A stretch of 8,557 nt of DNA from an uncultured Spartobacteria bacterium (GCA_903831635.1 CAIKYN010000019.1:1-8557); one strand, 5' to 3'. Shown: positions 1-7,560, counted from the stretch's first letter. A program made the numbers and translations. Notes: generated by a model from the sequence alone, not told the origin.

Positions 1-613
1 CTTGCGCAACGAGGTGACCAGGATCAAAGCGCTTGCCACAAGCAGCGGCGCCACGCTGCCACCTGGATTTTACCTTGGTCTTGATGAATATGAAAACAGG
101 CTTCCTCTACAGGATGATGTTCAGCTTCTGGCCAAACAACTTACGGTCTTGAGTTGGCTGGGTGAATTGCTTGCGAACCACAAGGATCTGATCATTTCAG
201 AATTCTCACGACCTGTTGTGGAGTTGGGCGCAAAAAAAGAACTCCCGAAAAAAACTCCCCTGCCAGCAGCGACGAAAGCCTCCACTCCCTACGCGTCTTC
301 ATGCGCGATCAAGGTCAGCTTTCGATGCAATCAAGGCTCATTCCGGGAAATCATCAATTCCGTTTCCACTGCATCTTATTTCCTGATTATCGATCAGCTC
401 CTCGTACAAAACACCTCGGGGGAACCTCCCAGACGTGATACTCCACCTCCTGTAGCTCCACCCACTCCCGATGGAACCGCTCCTGTCCAGAGACTTCCCA
501 TCATTGTGGGCAGGGAACTTCTCGACATCTCTCTAAAGCTCAGCGCATTGGAGTTCGCCGATCAGACAACTTCTGCTGATTCCAACTTGCAAACTAAACC
601 CTCTAACAAGTAA
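1..613 (+). CDS. Amuc_1100-family pilus-like protein, 5' partial
   Basis: Role: periplasmic part of the Akkermansia-type pilus-like locus. The Akkermansia muciniphila homologue is Amuc_1100, a surface protein reported to signal through host TLR2; that activity cannot be assumed here. The reading frame is open through the left edge, so the TTG at position 2 is an internal Leu codon. About 203 residues are visible. Compared from memory with the roughly 317-residue Amuc_1100, about the first third is missing, including the expected N-terminal membrane anchor. What is visible is an alpha/beta segment (residues 1-75), a Lys/Pro/Ala linker (about 77-95), a second alpha/beta segment beginning IKVSFRCNQGSF (about 103-138), a proline-rich linker (about 141-163) and a last strand pair with VGRELLDISLKLSALEF. 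That last motif lines up well with MGKEQVFVQVSLNLVHF near the end of Amuc_1100. The stop lies 7 nt before the next gene, so the two are probably co-transcribed. The family call is good; the function is inferred. Confidence 0.82.
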   Translation, partial: LRNEVTRIKALATSSGATLPPGFYLGLDEYENRLPLQDDVQLLAKQLTVLSWLGELLANHKDLIISEFSRPVVELGAKKELPKKTPLPAATKASTPYASSCAIKVSFRCNQGSFREIINSVSTASYFLIIDQLLVQNTSGEPPRRDTPPPVAPPTPDGTAPVQRLPIIVGRELLDISLKLSALEFADQTTSADSNLQTKPSNK

Positions 614-620
614 CAGCCCC

Positions 621-1709
621 ATGAAGAATCTGCTACTTCGCTACTATCATTTGGTTCTTCTAGGAATCGCTTCACTAATTGCCATCGGAAGTGCCATCTT
701 TCTCATTTTGCAGTCCATGGGATTTCAAGACTCCCTAAAAGGCGCCGATTCACTCTCAAAACAGCAACGAATCCCTGCGCCAACAGCTTCCTCTAATTCC
801 GTGGTCGCTGCCAACCACCTGAAACAACCAGTTCTTTGGAAGACCAGCGACAATGGTTCATCGCCACTAGTTTCGCGCCCCTACCTTCTCAAGGAGGGAA
901 AACTCATCGACCCAATGGTCGGCAATGAGCCGCTCTATCCCCCCGTTCCAAACCAGTGGCTCATTGATCACCAACTCGACTACACCGACGTCAACATTCT
1001 CGACCGTGATCCCAAACACAAGGGATTCACTGTGCGAGAGGAGTTTCTGGCCGGAACCGATCCGAATAATGCGGATCAGTTCCCCTTGCTCTACACCAAA
1101 TTGAACTACGGCGAGAACGACATTCGTAAGAGCACCTATCTCCTAGAGTTTGTGGGAATTGAAACAAATGCGGTGACCGATGCGAATGGAGTGACCGACA
1201 CCAACAAAGTAAGCATCGACTATCAGTTGCGTCCTGCTCTACCGCTCCCCAACCCGACAAAGGGAAACCGTCCGGACAATTCGGTTCGGATCGTCCAGAA
1301 AGGAGCAACGGTGCCAGGAGCCCCCTTCCTGAAAATGGTGGACTACAGTGACAAGACAAAGACCATCAATGACACCGAGTACGACTTCGGTGAACTGGTC
1401 CTGGAAAATACTCTCACGGGAGAGCATCACACACTCATCAAGAAGAACACCTCCAGAGAATATAAAAAGTCGCCTATTGAGCTTGTTGAAAGCGTTACTT
1501 TCCATTACCAACTTTCTGGAGCGCCTTTAGAAGATGTTACCGTGGAGCGAGGCAAATCATTTAACCTTGGAAGCTTAGATAAAAAACATCTGGAAACTTA
1601 CAAACTTGTTGATTTTACAAAAGATGGAATTTTGCTGAACAAGGGTGGCAAAAACTTCACCATCAAGTCATCCTCCTCTGCCGCACCGAGCGCGAGCCCC
1701 TCACTTTAA
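621..1709 (+). CDS. Amuc_1099-family pilus-like system protein
   Basis: A 362-residue protein with one N-terminal membrane segment (about residues 11-30) after a short basic start (MKNLLLRYYH), so an inner-membrane-anchored periplasmic protein is likely. A Ser/Ala/Asn linker follows. Then comes a motif of the DxDxDGF..EE..AGTDP type at residues 128-150, ending EEFLAGTDPNN. The C-terminal half is rich in beta strands and ends in a Ser/Ala/Pro tail. The position between an Amuc_1100-like gene and an Amuc_1098-like secretin, together with the AGTDP motif and size, supports the Amuc_1099 family. In such machines a protein of this kind could link the inner-membrane complex to the secretin, but that is inference. 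The motif is odd: positions that normally carry acidic calcium ligands are Lys132 and Lys134. A short VTD-containing repeat lies at residues 184-195. The ATG is 7 nt after the previous stop with no Shine-Dalgarno sequence in the gap. No catalytic residues are recognisable. Confidence 0.83.
   Translation: MKNLLLRYYHLVLLGIASLIAIGSAIFLILQSMGFQDSLKGADSLSKQQRIPAPTASSNSVVAANHLKQPVLWKTSDNGSSPLVSRPYLLKEGKLIDPMVGNEPLYPPVPNQWLIDHQLDYTDVNILDRDPKHKGFTVREEFLAGTDPNNADQFPLLYTKLNYGENDIRKSTYLLEFVGIETNAVTDANGVTDTNKVSIDYQLRPALPLPNPTKGNRPDNSVRIVQKGATVPGAPFLKMVDYSDKTKTINDTEYDFGELVLENTLTGEHHTLIKKNTSREYKKSPIELVESVTFHYQLSGAPLEDVTVERGKSFNLGSLDKKHLETYKLVDFTKDGILLNKGGKNFTIKSSSSAAPSASPSL
1170..1205 (+). repeat. Two-unit 18-bp tandem repeat inside the Amuc_1099-like gene
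   Basis: Two adjacent in-frame 18-nt units (1170-1187 and 1188-1205) encode AVTDAN and GVTDTN. Most bases match between units. The repeat looks like a small local duplication that lengthened a surface loop. It has no known function. Confidence 0.6.
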
Positions 1710-1745
1710 GAAAACCTTTTATTTCATCCCCCTCGCCTCACAAAA

Positions 1746-4298
1746 ATGACTCATTCCCAGAATATTTCCTTAAGACGCCAGGACGTGTCAGCTCTCACTA
1801 TGCTGGCCTTCAGATTCCTTGTGGGAGGGGTAATTCTTTCTTCCTCAATTGCCTATGCGCAACAAAATGGCGTGATCGGGCAATCCGAGCGTGAAATCCG
1901 TGTTCTTGAGGAAAGGAGTAATTGGGCCCAAGCTCAAACGGCAAAGGCCTCCACTGCCTTAGCTGACAAGGACTACGAATCTGCTTTTGCTTTTTCCAAG
2001 AGCGCCTTGGATGCAATACCCTCCGGAGGACAATCCTCTGCTGGTTTACGCTCCCTTGCCCTTGAGACCTTCTCCAAGTCAGCATTTGCACTGGCCACCC
2101 AACGGGTGAGCGAAGGCTACTATGATGATGCTGAGTTGGTAGTTAAAACGGCTACCGATAAGCCTTATAACTCTACCTACGGCCCATTGCTGGATCTTCA
2201 GAAGTCGCTTCGAGATTCGAACCATTTTAACCGAACCATTACTCCTGGATTTGTCGCCAAGGTGACGCAGGTCGAGCAGTTGATGAACGAGGCGGAGGGG
2301 ATGTATGCATCAGGCCGGTTCGATGCGGCATTCGCGAAATATCAAATGGTTCTTAACCTAGACCCTGAAAACAAATCCGCCCGTCTTGGAATGGAAAAAA
2401 TTAATAAACAGAGATCGAGTTACGCCGAGACTGCTTACACCGAGCGTAGAAGCCAGATGATCTCCGATGTGGCAAGGGCTTGGGAGCTGCCTGTTCCGAA
2501 AATCAATACCGGAGCCACCACGATTGTTGAGCAAAGCCCCGTCGACATGCAGGGTACCAGCGCTATTAGCCGGAAGCTACAGGAGATCAGAATTCCTCAA
2601 CTCTCTCTTTCGGATGAAACGGTACGAGAGGCCATTGAAAAACTTCAGAAAAAATCACGAACACTCGATACAAACGAAACTGATCCTGCAAAGAAAGGTG
2701 TTAACATTGTTCTCAAGCTTGATCCTGCGAAGGAAGCCGTTGACGGTGGCACGAAGCTAAATCTTTCGCTCAATGACCTTCCTCTGGGAGAGGCTCTGAA
2801 GTACATCGCCTCGGCGGCCAACCTCAAGGTTAAGATTGAACCTTATGCCGTTGCCATCGTTCCCCTCTCCGAACCAACGGAAACCCTTATTGCGAAAGAA
2901 TACAAGGTTCCCCCTGGTTTTATCTCTAGTTCGGCTGCCTCCACTTCCACTGCAGGAGCACTTCCAACGGCAGGAGTTCCTGGAGCATCGGGAACAGTAG
3001 GAAAATCTGGCGCGAAGGAGTTTCTGGAGTCGCAGGGGGTTACCTTTCCCATGGGAGCCAGTGCTACCTACCTAGCCTCTAGCAGCAAATTACTTGTCAA
3101 GAACACCCAGGCCAACCTTGATTTGATCGACTCCCTTGTGGAGGTATCGCTTGCCACCCCTCCCAGTCAGGTCGAGATCGAGGCTCGCTTCCTCGACGTC
3201 ACCCAGAACAATCTACAGGAACTTGGCTTTGACTGGCTCATGGGAGCCTTCCAGCTTCCAGGAGGAAGTGGAGTGAATACTGGCGGTGGCACCTCTGGTA
3301 ATCAGCCCAATGCAAATGCTGGAAACTACCCCTTTGTCAGCCCTGCTGGCGTTCCTGCTGGCGCCATGAATGTTGATGCTGCGGGAAATGTCACTGCGGG
3401 AAATATTACCTCTGGAAATCGAACGGGCTCTTCCGCAATTACAGCCAACGCATTGGACGGCCTTCTCTTTGGCTCGCCGGTTGGTCCTGCAGCGGGCGTT
3501 CTGGCCCTTGCCGGAGTCTTTACGAATCCACAGTTCCAAGTCGTGCTCCGCGCTATCAATCAACAGAAAGGAGTGGACCTGGTCTCAGCGCCCAAAGTCA
3601 CTGTCACCAGCGGGCGCAAGGCAACCATTAATATCACACAGAAATTTCCTTATCCTCGCGACTACTCACCTCCCACGGTACCACAGACACAGGGCGGAGG
3701 TACTGCTCCAGCTACTCCGGCGACACCGACATCATTTGAAACGCGAAATTGCGGAGTACAACTCGAGGTAGAACCAACAGTTGGACCGGATGGTTACACC
3801 ATCGAACTTAGTCTCTCTCCTCAGATAACGGAGTTCCAAGGATTTGTGAACTATGGAACACCCATTCAAACCTTGGCACCAGTTTATCTTGGGGGAACCA
3901 ATGGCGCTGTGATTGCAACCCGCCAAATTACTCTAACGCCAAACACAATCAATCAGCCTGTCTTCAGTGTGCGTCAAGTCGACACTCAAGTAACTGTCTA
4001 CGATGGGCAGACTGTTGTTCTAGGAGGACTCATGCGGGAGGATGTTCAGAAAGTTCAGGACAAGACCCCCATTGCCGGTGACCTGCCACTTGTAGGATCT
4101 CTCTTCCGGAGTTCCGCAAATCAGCGTATTAAGAGAAACCTTCTTATTTTCGTCACAGCAGGCTTGCTTGATCCAGCAGGCCAGCCGCTGATCAAAACGG
4201 TGGAGAGTGGCGAGGAGGTTCCTGCTCCTAGTGCCAAGGCCGTTGCGTCCGAAGCTGTACCGGGAGATCCCTCCACAGCCTCAAAATCCACCCGATAA
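1746..4298 (+). CDS. Amuc_1098-family secretin, first copy (outer-membrane channel)
   Basis: Role: forms the multimeric outer-membrane ring through which a type IV pilus or type II-like substrate passes. At 850 residues, the order is as follows. A signal peptide (1-38) has a probable cleavage AYA|QQ. A helical TPR-like region (about 40-240) includes a clear repeat at 180-216 with GRFDAAFAKYQMVLNLDP. An N0/STN-type domain spans about 278-380 and an N1 domain with GVTFPMGASATYL spans about 422-470. The secretin core (about 475-815) carries ELGFDWLMG, GVDLVSAPKV, GQTVVLGGL and the family hallmark GDLPLVGSLFR (778-788). A Ser/Ala/Pro tail of about 35 residues ends the protein. There is no lipobox Cys and no AMIN domain. 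A Gly/Asn-rich insertion (about 498-590) holds a pentapeptide repeat. The closing motif FVTAGLLD differs from the usual FVTPR(I/L). The ATG follows a 36-nt gap without a Shine-Dalgarno sequence; an internal ATG at 1800 would also leave a workable signal peptide. The gene is paralogous to the next one. Confidence 0.95.
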   Translation: MTHSQNISLRRQDVSALTMLAFRFLVGGVILSSSIAYAQQNGVIGQSEREIRVLEERSNWAQAQTAKASTALADKDYESAFAFSKSALDAIPSGGQSSAGLRSLALETFSKSAFALATQRVSEGYYDDAELVVKTATDKPYNSTYGPLLDLQKSLRDSNHFNRTITPGFVAKVTQVEQLMNEAEGMYASGRFDAAFAKYQMVLNLDPENKSARLGMEKINKQRSSYAETAYTERRSQMISDVARAWELPVPKINTGATTIVEQSPVDMQGTSAISRKLQEIRIPQLSLSDETVREAIEKLQKKSRTLDTNETDPAKKGVNIVLKLDPAKEAVDGGTKLNLSLNDLPLGEALKYIASAANLKVKIEPYAVAIVPLSEPTETLIAKEYKVPPGFISSSAASTSTAGALPTAGVPGASGTVGKSGAKEFLESQGVTFPMGASATYLASSSKLLVKNTQANLDLIDSLVEVSLATPPSQVEIEARFLDVTQNNLQELGFDWLMGAFQLPGGSGVNTGGGTSGNQPNANAGNYPFVSPAGVPAGAMNVDAAGNVTAGNITSGNRTGSSAITANALDGLLFGSPVGPAAGVLALAGVFTNPQFQVVLRAINQQKGVDLVSAPKVTVTSGRKATINITQKFPYPRDYSPPTVPQTQGGGTAPATPATPTSFETRNCGVQLEVEPTVGPDGYTIELSLSPQITEFQGFVNYGTPIQTLAPVYLGGTNGAVIATRQITLTPNTINQPVFSVRQVDTQVTVYDGQTVVLGGLMREDVQKVQDKTPIAGDLPLVGSLFRSSANQRIKRNLLIFVTAGLLDPAGQPLIKTVESGEEVPAPSAKAVASEAVPGDPSTASKSTR
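3381..3425 (+). repeat. Three-unit 15-bp tandem repeat in the first secretin
   Basis: Three in-frame 15-nt units (3381-3395, 3396-3410, 3411-3425) encode AGNVT, AGNIT and SGNRT (residues 546-560). They sit in the Gly/Asn-rich insertion between the first core strands and GVFTNPQFQ. The second secretin has no counterpart. The units have drifted from each other, so the expansion is not recent. Confidence 0.75.
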
Positions 4299-4318
4299 AC
4301 AAGGTGCCAACCATCGTC

Positions 4319-6901
4319 ATGCAGAGTCGCAAATCTTATTTTCACGCTCAGTCCTCCTTAGTCATTGCAACCCTAGCAATGATAAGTCTGGGAGGTTCTT
4401 ATCAAGCATTAGGACAAACTGCATCCGTTGCCGCGGATGCTGAAAGAGCCATTGTCAGGAGTCAGGAAGATCTGGTTCAAGCTCAATCCTTGATGCGCGC
4501 TGCCATGGAGAAGTACTCCCAGCACGATCTGAAGGAGGCCTATGCGCTAGCTGTTCAATCCATGAACAAGGCTCCTTCAGGGGCCTCCGCGAACTCTACA
4601 AGAAGCAACTTGCTTGCGGATTACACTACCATCGCTCTCGCATTTGCCCGTGAACTGGCAAACAACGGAGTTTTCACAGATAGCATTGCAAAAAAATCCG
4701 GCGTTATAGACGCCGACGGCAATCCTCTTTCCGCGGAGAGCGTCGCCAAATCCATTTTGGATCCCTCCATGAATCCGAGTTGTACCGCCGCTGTGAAATT
4801 CCTCTCGGATCTGGAACAACCCGGCATCTTCAACAAAACAGTGACTCCCACCTTTGCCGCTAAGCGTGATGAGGTGGTCAAACTCTTAAGACAAGCTTCC
4901 GACCTTGCAAAAACAGGCCGAAATGAACTGGCGCTCAAACAATACGATGCGGTCCTTCAAATCGATCCTTACAATACAGCTGCTCGTAAAGGAATGGAGG
5001 AAATCAACAACTCCACGATCAAGTATGCCGACGAAGCCTACAATGAGACGCGGAGCAGAATGCTCTGGCAGGTTGAAAAAGCCTGGGAACGTCCCCCTCG
5101 CAAGTCGAAGCAGGGGCGCAGCACGGAATCTGTCGGTCGTCAGCAGGATGTACGAGGAACGGATCAGATCACGGCAAAGCTTAACTCCATTATCATTCCA
5201 AAGATCGACCTGAGCGACTCTCCAATCAGTGAGGCCGTTGAATACCTTAAACAGAAAAGTGTCGAGCAGGACCCTAACCACAAAGGGGTCAATATTTTCC
5301 TGAAACTAGGGTCACAATCATCTGCTTCGGGACCTCAAGCGGTTACCTCCACCAATGTTACAGCACCTGGGACTGGATCTCAGGCAAATGCCGGATCAAC
5401 CGAGCCTCATATCACCTTGGCACTCTCCCATGTGCCTCTTTACGTGGCTCTTGATTACATCAGCAAACTCTGCAACCTGAAGCTTAAGATTGATCCTTAC
5501 GCAGTCTCTATCGTGCCTCTCTCCGAGCCAACAGATATCCTGATCACCAAGGAATATCAGGTTCCACCGACCTTCATTCCCCCCAAACCGCTTGACTCTG
5601 CCAATGCACTGCCTCAGGCAGGAGCAGCAGTTAGCACGGCCAATGCTCCACGAGTGGCAGCCCGTTACAATGCCCAGGATTATCTGGTATCCCAAGGTGT
5701 AGAATTCCCGGCTGGTGCTAGTGCTAACTACCTCCCTTCTGGAAGCAAACTCGTGATTCGCAATACCCGAGATAATATTGATCAGATCGATGCTCTGGTC
5801 GATGCAGCCATGGGGGTGGCTCCCTCGCAAGTCGATATCCAGACCAAGTTCCTGGAAATCAACCAGAACAACGTTCAGGAACTGGGATTTGACTGGTTGC
5901 TAGGACCATTCAGTATCGGGGGGGGTGTTTATGGAAGCGGAGGAGGAGGATCAAACTCCCTAAATAGTGCAAATTATCCCTTTAATTCTTCCGGAATGAA
6001 TACTGTCGGCAGTCTCAGAACCGGAGACCAAGCCATCAGTGGAAACTCAATTGGCGCTCTTCTCGCCGGCCAGTCCGGTGGTTCCACAACTCCTGCACCC
6101 GGAGTTTTCAGTGTTGCTGGAGTCTTTACGGATCCTCAATTCCAAATGGTCATTCACGCACTCAATCAGAAAAAAGGTGTTGATCTGATGGCAGCGCCTA
6201 AGGTGACAACGAAAAGTGGCGTCAAAGCCACGGTTAAGATCGTCGATGAGTTCATCTATCCACGTCAATACGATCCACCACAGATTCCCCAGAGTTCGTC
6301 CAATACGGGAAGTCCTCCGACAGTCACTCCTTCCTTCCCCAGGGATTTCACAAAACAGGATCTCGGTGTTGTTTTGGAGGCCAAACCAACAATCGGCCCC
6401 GATGGCTACACCATCGATCTGGAGCTTAATCCCAGAGTCACGGACTTTGATGGCTTTATCAATTACGGATCACCACTGAATTCTGTTGGATATGTTCGGA
6501 CCACAGGTACTGGAGGAGTTTTACTGATGCCCTTCCTTGAGACTCTTACGACGAATACAATCAACCAACCTGTCTTCAGCGTACGTGAAGTGAATACATT
6601 CGTCACTGTATGGGATGGGCAGACCGTAGCCCTTGGCGGACTGATTCGTGAAGATGTGCAGAAAGTCCAGGACAAGGTGCCTATTCTGGGAGATATCCCG
6701 ATGGCTGGACGTCTCTTCCGCTCTGACGCTGATCAGAAAGTGAAAAAGAATCTCATTATCTTTGTCACCCCAAGGATTCTGGATGCCGAGGGACAACCTC
6801 GGCGTGGTGATAGTGAAGAGCCTGAAATCGTAACACCGCTTGGTCTTCCTCAAGACCTCCCGCAACCTTCGATGACCTCGACGGCCGTGAGGGGTAAGTA
6901 A
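4319..6901 (+). CDS. Amuc_1098-family secretin, second copy (tandem paralogue)
   Basis: Same fold and order as the gene before it, 860 residues from the ATG at 4319. A signal peptide (1-32) has a probable cleavage ALG|QT. A TPR-like helical region (about 35-265) has its clearest repeat at 193-229. An N0/STN domain spans about 285-400 and N1 with GVEFPAGASANYL lies around 452-500. The secretin core runs from about 502 to 815 with ELGFDWLLG, GVDLMAAPKV, GQTVALGGL, GDIPMAGRLFR (791-801) and a canonical FVTPRILD end. No lipobox is present. By eye, about 70 percent of residues match the first copy over the last 77 core residues. The N-terminal region, the Gly-rich loop (shorter here) and the tail match far less. 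Synonymous codons differ throughout, so the duplication is old. A GTG at 4304 is in frame, 5 nt after the previous stop. I prefer ATG 4319 because it gives a normal signal peptide and has AAGG at 4301-4304, though that spacing is long. Probably translated from the same transcript as its neighbour. Confidence 0.95.
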   Translation: MQSRKSYFHAQSSLVIATLAMISLGGSYQALGQTASVAADAERAIVRSQEDLVQAQSLMRAAMEKYSQHDLKEAYALAVQSMNKAPSGASANSTRSNLLADYTTIALAFARELANNGVFTDSIAKKSGVIDADGNPLSAESVAKSILDPSMNPSCTAAVKFLSDLEQPGIFNKTVTPTFAAKRDEVVKLLRQASDLAKTGRNELALKQYDAVLQIDPYNTAARKGMEEINNSTIKYADEAYNETRSRMLWQVEKAWERPPRKSKQGRSTESVGRQQDVRGTDQITAKLNSIIIPKIDLSDSPISEAVEYLKQKSVEQDPNHKGVNIFLKLGSQSSASGPQAVTSTNVTAPGTGSQANAGSTEPHITLALSHVPLYVALDYISKLCNLKLKIDPYAVSIVPLSEPTDILITKEYQVPPTFIPPKPLDSANALPQAGAAVSTANAPRVAARYNAQDYLVSQGVEFPAGASANYLPSGSKLVIRNTRDNIDQIDALVDAAMGVAPSQVDIQTKFLEINQNNVQELGFDWLLGPFSIGGGVYGSGGGGSNSLNSANYPFNSSGMNTVGSLRTGDQAISGNSIGALLAGQSGGSTTPAPGVFSVAGVFTDPQFQMVIHALNQKKGVDLMAAPKVTTKSGVKATVKIVDEFIYPRQYDPPQIPQSSSNTGSPPTVTPSFPRDFTKQDLGVVLEAKPTIGPDGYTIDLELNPRVTDFDGFINYGSPLNSVGYVRTTGTGGVLLMPFLETLTTNTINQPVFSVREVNTFVTVWDGQTVALGGLIREDVQKVQDKVPILGDIPMAGRLFRSDADQKVKKNLIIFVTPRILDAEGQPRRGDSEEPEIVTPLGLPQDLPQPSMTSTAVRGK

Positions 6902-6927
6902 TGACTAATACAAATCAAGGTAAGTAA
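6893..6927 (+). repeat. Direct repeat GGTAAGTAA spanning the second secretin stop
   Basis: GGTAAGTAA occurs at 6893-6901, where it supplies the last codons and stop of the secretin, and again at 6919-6927. Extended by three bases, the copies match at 11 of 12 positions. It may be the trace of a small duplication or of a shifted stop. No function is assigned. Confidence 0.5.
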
Positions 6928-6937
6928 GGAAAGTTTG

Positions 6938-6952
6938 CTTAACCCAGTTAAG
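6938..6952. other. Short perfect inverted repeat upstream of coaE
   Basis: CTTAAC and GTTAAG form a 6-bp perfect dyad around a 3-nt loop (CCA), ending 8 nt before the coaE ATG. The stem is AT-rich and no T-run follows, so a Rho-independent terminator is unlikely. It could be an operator-like dyad or chance. It is the only dyad I noticed in the 59-nt gap. Confidence 0.4.
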
Positions 6953-6960
6953 ACTACCCG

Positions 6961-7560
6961 ATGCCGGCAATAGCGATCACGGGAACGATCGGGAGCGGCA
7001 AATCCTTGGCATTGTCTTTACTAGGCGAGTTTCTAAAGTCCCCGATCTACAACGCCGATCTGGAAAACCGGAAATTACTCGATACGGACACGGAAGTTCG
7101 TCGACTGATCAGATCGGTATTTGGCGACTCCTGTTTTGACAGTTCGGGAAACCCGGATAGAAAATATCTTTTCGAACTCATCACAACAGATCACTCAGCA
7201 AAGACGATACTCGAGGATATTCTTCATCCTCGATTGGAGAATGTCTGGAAACCTCTTGCTCAAAAAGCAAAAGGAACAAAAAGTCACTTTTTTATCGCGG
7301 AAATCCCGCTTCTCTATGAGAAAGATTTGGAACACTTCTTCGACAGGAGTATTCTTATTGCTTGTTCTGATTCAGTCCGTAAGGAACGGCTGAAACACAG
7401 TCGTCAACTCTCTTCGCAAGAAACTTCAGCTTGGTTAAAAAACCAGACTCCTCAGGACCAAAAAATCAATCTTGCGGATCATCTTCTATGGAATGATGCC
7501 GAAACTAATGCGCTGGAACTTCAAATTCTCCAAGTGCTCCCAATTTTGAAAAACTTATGA
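6961..7560 (+). CDS. coaE: Dephospho-CoA kinase
   Basis: Catalyses the last step of coenzyme A synthesis in the cytoplasm: ATP-dependent phosphorylation of the 3'-hydroxyl of dephospho-CoA. The 199 residues match the usual length of the family. The P-loop TGTIGSGKS is at residues 7-15. The substrate motif NADLENR (31-37) keeps Asp33, equivalent to the conserved acidic residue of DADxxxR, although the first Asp is Asn31. HPRL is at 89-92 and IPLLYE at 115-120. A lid segment with Arg143 and Arg148 is followed by Gln162 and the closing LADHLLWND (171-179), the counterpart of the family's AD.VI.N. The usual Thr after GKS is Leu16. The ATG at 6961 is the first start after an in-frame TAA at 6949 and puts the P-loop at the normal distance from the N terminus. 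AAGGAAAG at 6926-6933 is too far upstream to be a clear ribosome binding site. The gene lies 59 nt after the secretin and overlaps rho by 4 nt. Confidence 0.94.
   Translation: MPAIAITGTIGSGKSLALSLLGEFLKSPIYNADLENRKLLDTDTEVRRLIRSVFGDSCFDSSGNPDRKYLFELITTDHSAKTILEDILHPRLENVWKPLAQKAKGTKSHFFIAEIPLLYEKDLEHFFDRSILIACSDSVRKERLKHSRQLSSQETSAWLKNQTPQDQKINLADHLLWNDAETNALELQILQVLPILKNL

Noticed and set aside
2..4. TTG at position 2 as the true start of the first gene
   Set aside because: The frame is open to the edge and the family has an N-terminal anchor and further sequence that is absent here, so the gene is truncated by the window.
232..254. Two A7 runs in the Amuc_1100-like gene as a slippage or frameshift site
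   Set aside because: The first run does form A_AAA_AAA in frame, but both encode ordinary Lys codons at a linker. The main frame continues to a well-matched C terminus, and I saw no stimulating structure.
1773..1800. Twin-arginine signal in the first secretin (RRQDVS)
   Set aside because: The pattern lacks the hydrophobic residues expected after RRx. Secretins use the Sec route, and the hydrophobic stretch and AYA|QQ site fit a Sec signal.
3213..3563. Antisense open frame of 116 codons opposite the first secretin
   Set aside because: The sense frame codes for the Gly-rich loop and core. The antisense protein is rich in Ser and Arg with no domain.
4304..4306. GTG start for the second secretin
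   Set aside because: It adds five residues to the signal peptide without a better upstream signal. ATG 4319 is preferred, though the choice is not certain.
5396..5830. Antisense open frame of 144 codons opposite the second secretin
   Set aside because: The sense frame codes for well-matched N0 and N1 domains. The antisense product is low-complexity in character with no motif.
6938..6952. Rho-independent terminator between the second secretin and coaE
   Set aside because: The stem is 6 bp, only two pairs are G-C, and no T-run follows.
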